Made by a program: the position numbers and the translations under genes. From the NCBI GenBank assembly GCA_050012355.1, contig JBEKHI010000157.1, positions 1-16,979 on the forward strand: DNA of 16,979 nt, written 5' to 3'. Of this stretch, positions 13,023-16,979 are shown piece by piece. This stretch comes from JBEKHI01 sp050012355 (lineage in GTDB: Bacteria; Actinomycetota; Actinomycetes; Streptosporangiales; Streptosporangiaceae). Every line of letters begins with the position of its first letter. The stretch's first letter is position 1. The notes below the pieces were generated by a model. That model was not told where the DNA came from, did no database searches, and saw only the letters and a list, made by a program, of their open reading frames with translations.

Positions 13023-16000
13023 ATGGGACCGATTGGCGTCAGCCTGCTGCGCGTGTTTCGTGCCGGTGGGACAGGCCGTAGACGGCGGGTTCGCCGGGTA
13101 ACGGTTGGCTCCCGCCGGGCACTGTCGTTTGCGCTCGCTCCGGTGGTTGTGGTGGCGCTGGCGGTGGTGCCGGTGGCAATTCAGGTGGTGCACGCACCGA
13201 AGGCGAAGGCATCGTCGGGCTCGGTTCTCATACTGACGACGAGCGTGAACGACGGTTCGTCTTCGGCCGAAGCGGAAGCGGTCCCGTCGGGGTACACCGT
13301 GACGATTGAGTCCGCGTCCGCGTGGGATGACCTGACAGAGGCGGATTTCGAGGAGTACTCGGCGATCATCATCGGAGACCCGTCGACGGACGATTCCTGC
13401 TCGACTACGGTGCCTGCGGCCGCGCTGTCGGACGCGTCGACCTGGGGCGCGGCGGTTACATCCACCGACGGACATGTTGCGGTGCTGGGGACGGCGTCGG
13501 CGCTAGCGGGCAGTTCAGGGACGACGTTGATGAAGGACGCGATCGGCTACACGCTGTCCGGGTCGGGGACGGGGCTGTACGTGTCGCTGAACTGCGAGTA
13601 TTCCTCTGCGTCGGCCGGGACGAGTATCCCGTTGCTCGCGGATGTGTACGGCGGGGGGTTCGAGGCGACAGGGCAGTCGTCAGCCTGTCAGAACTCCGGG
13701 ACCGTGAATACAGTGCTCGGGGAGAGCGTGCCAGAGTTCAACGGGCTGACGAGCAGTGACCTAGCGTCGTGGGCGTCACCGGCCTGCTCGGTGGAAGAGA
13801 CCGTGAACGAGTGGCCAGCGAATTTTTCCGGTCTGGCGTATGACAGCGGGGTGAGTCCGGCGGTGTTCACGGCGTCGGATGGAGCGACAGGCCAGCCGTA
13901 TGTGCTGCTGGGGTCGGAAGACTCCTCGACGGACCTGGCACCGTCGACGGGCGGTGACGTGGAGTCTGGCGCTACTACTGGTGGATCCAACGCATCTGAC
14001 CCGGGTCTGACGTCGAGCGAGACATCGGTGGCTGATCCAGTGAACCCGGAGACTGGCGAGCTGGCCGAGTCCAGCACCGATCTATCGGTATCAACGTATG
14101 GCCCGTCGCTGGGGTTCACCCGTACCTACGACTCGGTCCTGGCTGAGCAAGAGACCGAGACGGGGGCCCCGGGGGCGCTGGGCTACGGGTGGACGGACAA
14201 CTACGCGTCGTCCGTGAATTCCGGCACCACGATCCCCGGGGACATCTACACGATCGACGGGAGGCAGACCGATGATGACAATGGCGGGCTACCGACGGGC
14301 CAGGTTCTGGACACTCCCGGGCAGGTGATGCAGTACGACGGGGACACCTATATCGCTGACACTACGGATAACCGGATCGAGGAGATCGCGGGGGCGGATG
14401 AGACCGAGTGGGGTATCACGATGACCGCCGGGCACATGTACACGGTGGCGGGGAACCAGTACGGCGACGAAGGGGAATCTTCGAGCGGGACAGCAGCGGA
14501 TGACTCGGAGCTGAACTTGCCGGAGGGGGTGGTGGTGAACTCGACGGGGATGTATATCGCTGATACCGATAACTGCCGCGTGGTGGAGATCGCCGCATCG
14601 ACGGGAACCCAGTGGGGGATCTCGATGACCGCCGACGACCTGTACACGATCGCGGGCGAGAACACGGATGACTGCGGGACCGGCAGCGACGGGGAGGCGG
14701 CGACGTCGTCGGAGCTGGACGATCCGGTGGGGCTGGCGTTCGGCGCGGACTCCAGTGCCGGATCGCTGTTCATCGCTGACTCGACGAACAACCGGATCCA
14801 GGAACTGGCGTACGCGACGGGGACGCAGTGGGGCCAGTCGATGACCAAGGACGACATCTACACGGTGATGGGGCTGGCGGCGGGGACGGAGGGGACGGGG
14901 CATACCGGGCATCCGGCGACAAGCACGGACCTGGATACCCCGATGGGCGTGTCGGTGGACACCAGCGGGAACCTGTACGTCGCTGACACCTATAACTGCC
15001 GGGCGCTGATGGAGCCGGTCGATTCCGGCTCGGCGTGGGGTTACACGGTGACGGCGGACTACACGTACCCGCTGGCGGGCCAAGGGGATGACGCTGACTG
15101 CGGGACCGGCACTGACGGGGATACGGACGTCTCCCAGGGCTCTCTCCTGAATGACCCATGGGCGCTGCTGGCCATGAACGGGAACCTGTACATCGCCGAC
15201 AGCTTCAACGGCCGGATCCAGGAAGTCGCCGGCACGACGCACACCGAGCGTGGCATATCGATGACCGCCGACGACGTGTACACGGTGGCGGGCAGTTCAG
15301 CGGGGGATGAGGGTTCGTCGGGGGATGGCGGCGCGGCGACCTCTGCGCTGCTAGCCGACCCCGAAGGTATCTGGGCGGACAGCAGCGACGACCTGTACAT
15401 CTCCGACACCACCAACAACGTGGTGCGGAAGGTCAGCTATTCCACTTACGACATTTCCGCCTTCGCTGGTACCGGCGGCATCATGACCACTGAGGGCGAT
15501 GGCGGCTCAGCGGTCACTGCCGGGCTCCAGGATGCCACAGGCACGGCCGTCGACAGTCACGGCGATGTGTATGTGGTAAACGAATACAACAACGAGGTCC
15601 AGGAGATAGCTGCCTACACGCATACGCAGTACGGCATCGCCATGACGGCAGGGGACATCTACACCGTTGCCGGCAGTCCGATAGGCGAGCTTGGCGATTC
15701 CGGCGACGGAGACGCAGCCACGTCGGCGCTGCTTGCTTATCCCCAGGGGATCGCGGTGGACTCCTCAGACAACCTGTACATCGCGGACTCGAACAACAGT
15801 CAGGTGCGCGAAGTCTCGGCATCCACGGGCGACATCTCCACGATAGCCGGGAACTCATCCGGGACGGCCGGGTATTCCGGGGACGGCGGGGTAGCCACGT
15901 CGGCGCTGCTGGACTTCCCGTCAGAGGTCCAGGTCGATGCCAGCGGGAACATCTACATCCTCGATGCGGAGAACAACCGGGTCCAGGAGATCGCCCGCGT

Positions 16001-16979
16001 GTCCGGCACGCAGCACGGCGTCACGATGACGAAGGGCGACATCTACACCATCGCCGGATCGGCGTCCGGTACCGCCGGGTACTCCGGAATCGGAGGTGCG
16101 GCGACCTCGGCGGAACTAGAGGGCCTGAATGCGCTGGCGGTCGATTCCTCGGGGAACATCTACTTCGGCGCGGACGATGAAGCCGACGAAAATGACTACG
16201 GCAAGGGCGGCGGCGTGGTGCTGGAAATTCCCGCGGCATCCGGCACCCAGCGCGGGATATCGATGACCGCGAACGACATCTATGCTGTCGCCGGAGACGT
16301 CAGCGCCGGATCAGCGACGTCCGGCGTGCTCGCAACCTCAGAAAGGCTTGATGAGCCTAGCGGGCTTGCGGTCGATGCCGCTGGTGACATCTATATCTCG
16401 GACGGGGATTCAGCCGTGGTGTGGGAGGTTGCCGCGGAAAACGGCACCCAGTGGTCGACTGCCCTGCAGGCCAACCACGTGTATATCGTGGCCGGGGCCC
16501 TAGATGACGATTCCGAGTCGGGAGACGGCGGAAAGGCAACGTCGGCGGAACTTTCCTTCCCCGATTCGCTCAGCACGGATTCCCTGGGCGATGTGTATAT
16601 ATCCGATGATGATCTGCTTCGCGAGATCGTCGCCTCGTCGGCGTCGCCGTTCGCGGTCTCCCCGTCGACAGGCGGCCAGGTCGTCGTCACCCAAGACGAC
16701 GGCTCCCAGGTGCCGTTCGTTCCCGAGTCCAGTGGTGCCTGCACCAGTCCGTACACGGTGCACGGCGACTACTGCGCGCTGCCCCAGTACACGTCCAGTC
16801 TGGACTACAGCAGCACGACCGACGACTACACCTTCTCCATGACAGGCGGGACAACCGACACCTACAGCAGCGCGGGAGACTTGCTGTCGGAATCCGACGC
16901 GGCAGGGAACACGCTGACCCTGACCTACGGGTCGCCAGCGGTCGGCTCAGGTGACTGCCCGTCGACGGCCTCGACCTGT
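13023..16979 (+). CDS. Giant secreted RHS-type protein with inserted NHL repeats (3' end outside window)
   Basis: The frame is open from ATG 13023 to the window end, 1319 codons with no stop. An Arg-rich start and hydrophobic segment (about residues 33-58) with cleavage candidates at 58 and 63 indicate export. Residues 64-300 form an alpha/beta domain (SVLILTT, GYTVTI, YSAIIIGD) resembling ThuA or amidotransferase-like folds. Residues 338-385 match the start of RHS/polymorphic-toxin proteins (DPVNPETGELA, SLGFTRTYDS, LGYGWTDNY). Residues 407-1205 hold about twelve NHL-type blades, each with a DIYTVAG strand, a GDGG-ATSA loop, GxAVDSSGNLYIADT and NNRVQEI. RHS-like sequence resumes after 1209 (VVVTQDDGSQVPF; DAAGNTLTLTYG near 1291). 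AGGGAG (13007-13012) is the likely ribosome site. Such proteins often end in a variable toxin; that part is not visible. Codons ending in G dominate, unlike neighbouring genes. Confidence 0.88.
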   Translation, partial: MGPIGVSLLRVFRAGGTGRRRRVRRVTVGSRRALSFALAPVVVVALAVVPVAIQVVHAPKAKASSGSVLILTTSVNDGSSSAEAEAVPSGYTVTIESASAWDDLTEADFEEYSAIIIGDPSTDDSCSTTVPAAALSDASTWGAAVTSTDGHVAVLGTASALAGSSGTTLMKDAIGYTLSGSGTGLYVSLNCEYSSASAGTSIPLLADVYGGGFEATGQSSACQNSGTVNTVLGESVPEFNGLTSSDLASWASPACSVEETVNEWPANFSGLAYDSGVSPAVFTASDGATGQPYVLLGSEDSSTDLAPSTGGDVESGATTGGSNASDPGLTSSETSVADPVNPETGELAESSTDLSVSTYGPSLGFTRTYDSVLAEQETETGAPGALGYGWTDNYASSVNSGTTIPGDIYTIDGRQTDDDNGGLPTGQVLDTPGQVMQYDGDTYIADTTDNRIEEIAGADETEWGITMTAGHMYTVAGNQYGDEGESSSGTAADDSELNLPEGVVVNSTGMYIADTDNCRVVEIAASTGTQWGISMTADDLYTIAGENTDDCGTGSDGEAATSSELDDPVGLAFGADSSAGSLFIADSTNNRIQELAYATGTQWGQSMTKDDIYTVMGLAAGTEGTGHTGHPATSTDLDTPMGVSVDTSGNLYVADTYNCRALMEPVDSGSAWGYTVTADYTYPLAGQGDDADCGTGTDGDTDVSQGSLLNDPWALLAMNGNLYIADSFNGRIQEVAGTTHTERGISMTADDVYTVAGSSAGDEGSSGDGGAATSALLADPEGIWADSSDDLYISDTTNNVVRKVSYSTYDISAFAGTGGIMTTEGDGGSAVTAGLQDATGTAVDSHGDVYVVNEYNNEVQEIAAYTHTQYGIAMTAGDIYTVAGSPIGELGDSGDGDAATSALLAYPQGIAVDSSDNLYIADSNNSQVREVSASTGDISTIAGNSSGTAGYSGDGGVATSALLDFPSEVQVDASGNIYILDAENNRVQEIARVSGTQHGVTMTKGDIYTIAGSASGTAGYSGIGGAATSAELEGLNALAVDSSGNIYFGADDEADENDYGKGGGVVLEIPAASGTQRGISMTANDIYAVAGDVSAGSATSGVLATSERLDEPSGLAVDAAGDIYISDGDSAVVWEVAAENGTQWSTALQANHVYIVAGALDDDSESGDGGKATSAELSFPDSLSTDSLGDVYISDDDLLREIVASSASPFAVSPSTGGQVVVTQDDGSQVPFVPESSGACTSPYTVHGDYCALPQYTSSLDYSSTTDDYTFSMTGGTTDTYSSAGDLLSESDAAGNTLTLTYGSPAVGSGDCPSTASTC

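Noticed and set aside
14101..14116. GTCGCTGGGGTTCACC in the RHS gene resembles part of the palindromic element.
   Set aside because: It encodes the conserved RHS stretch PSLGFTR and has no second arm, so the likeness is explained by coding sequence.
14289..15242. Long minus-strand open frame (317 codons) opposite the RHS gene.
   Set aside because: It is a shadow produced by the codon use of the plus-strand NHL repeats; its translation is Arg/His/Pro-rich and carries no domain.

Overview
The window is chromosomal DNA from a high-GC actinobacterium. The signs are strongly G/C-biased third codon positions, a PdtaR-type ANTAR response regulator, apparently leaderless genes whose GTG start lies six bases after a -10 hexamer, an encoded tRNA without CCA, and a sugar ABC importer with no ATPase gene of its own. 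I cannot name the genus from sequence alone.

Layout. (1) 1-5394: a sugar-uptake operon of two CUT1-type ABC permeases, a lipoprotein sugar-binding protein and an intracellular GH42 beta-galactosidase. It is preceded by a perfect 16-bp LacI-type operator (39-54). Between that operator and the first membrane segment lie two direct 22-bp repeats with palindromic cores and a G-rich tract encoding Gly/Ala repeats. (2) 5417-5499: tRNA-Leu(CAA). (3) 5500-7615: pdtaR, a gene-free stretch rich in hairpins, and an rmlB-like dTDP-glucose 4,6-dehydratase. (4) 7628-9208, minus strand: an unrecognised 526-aa protein of visibly lower GC, convergent with rmlB. (5) 9209-11991: a NUDIX hydrolase, then a secreted aldose 1-epimerase with a lac-operator-like palindrome in its leader and a strong hairpin behind it. 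(6) 12054-13022: about 1 kb without a supportable gene. (7) 13023 to the end: the first 1319 codons of a giant secreted RHS-type protein, cut by the window edge, in which twelve NHL-type blades are inserted in the RHS region.

How the genes fit together. The operon would import a beta-galactoside, probably an oligosaccharide, energised by an ATPase encoded elsewhere, and hydrolyse it in the cytoplasm. The exported mutarotase further on could equilibrate sugar anomers outside the cell. Each of these two loci has its own LacI-type operator, but the two operators differ, so two regulators are likely.

The most unusual non-coding signals are an 48-bp palindromic element present twice (5541-5588 and 9497-9544, 39/48 identical), each time just upstream of a leaderless gene, and the tandem palindromes at 154-206. 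The most interesting protein is the RHS/NHL giant, whose C-terminal end, where such proteins often carry a toxin, lies beyond the window.
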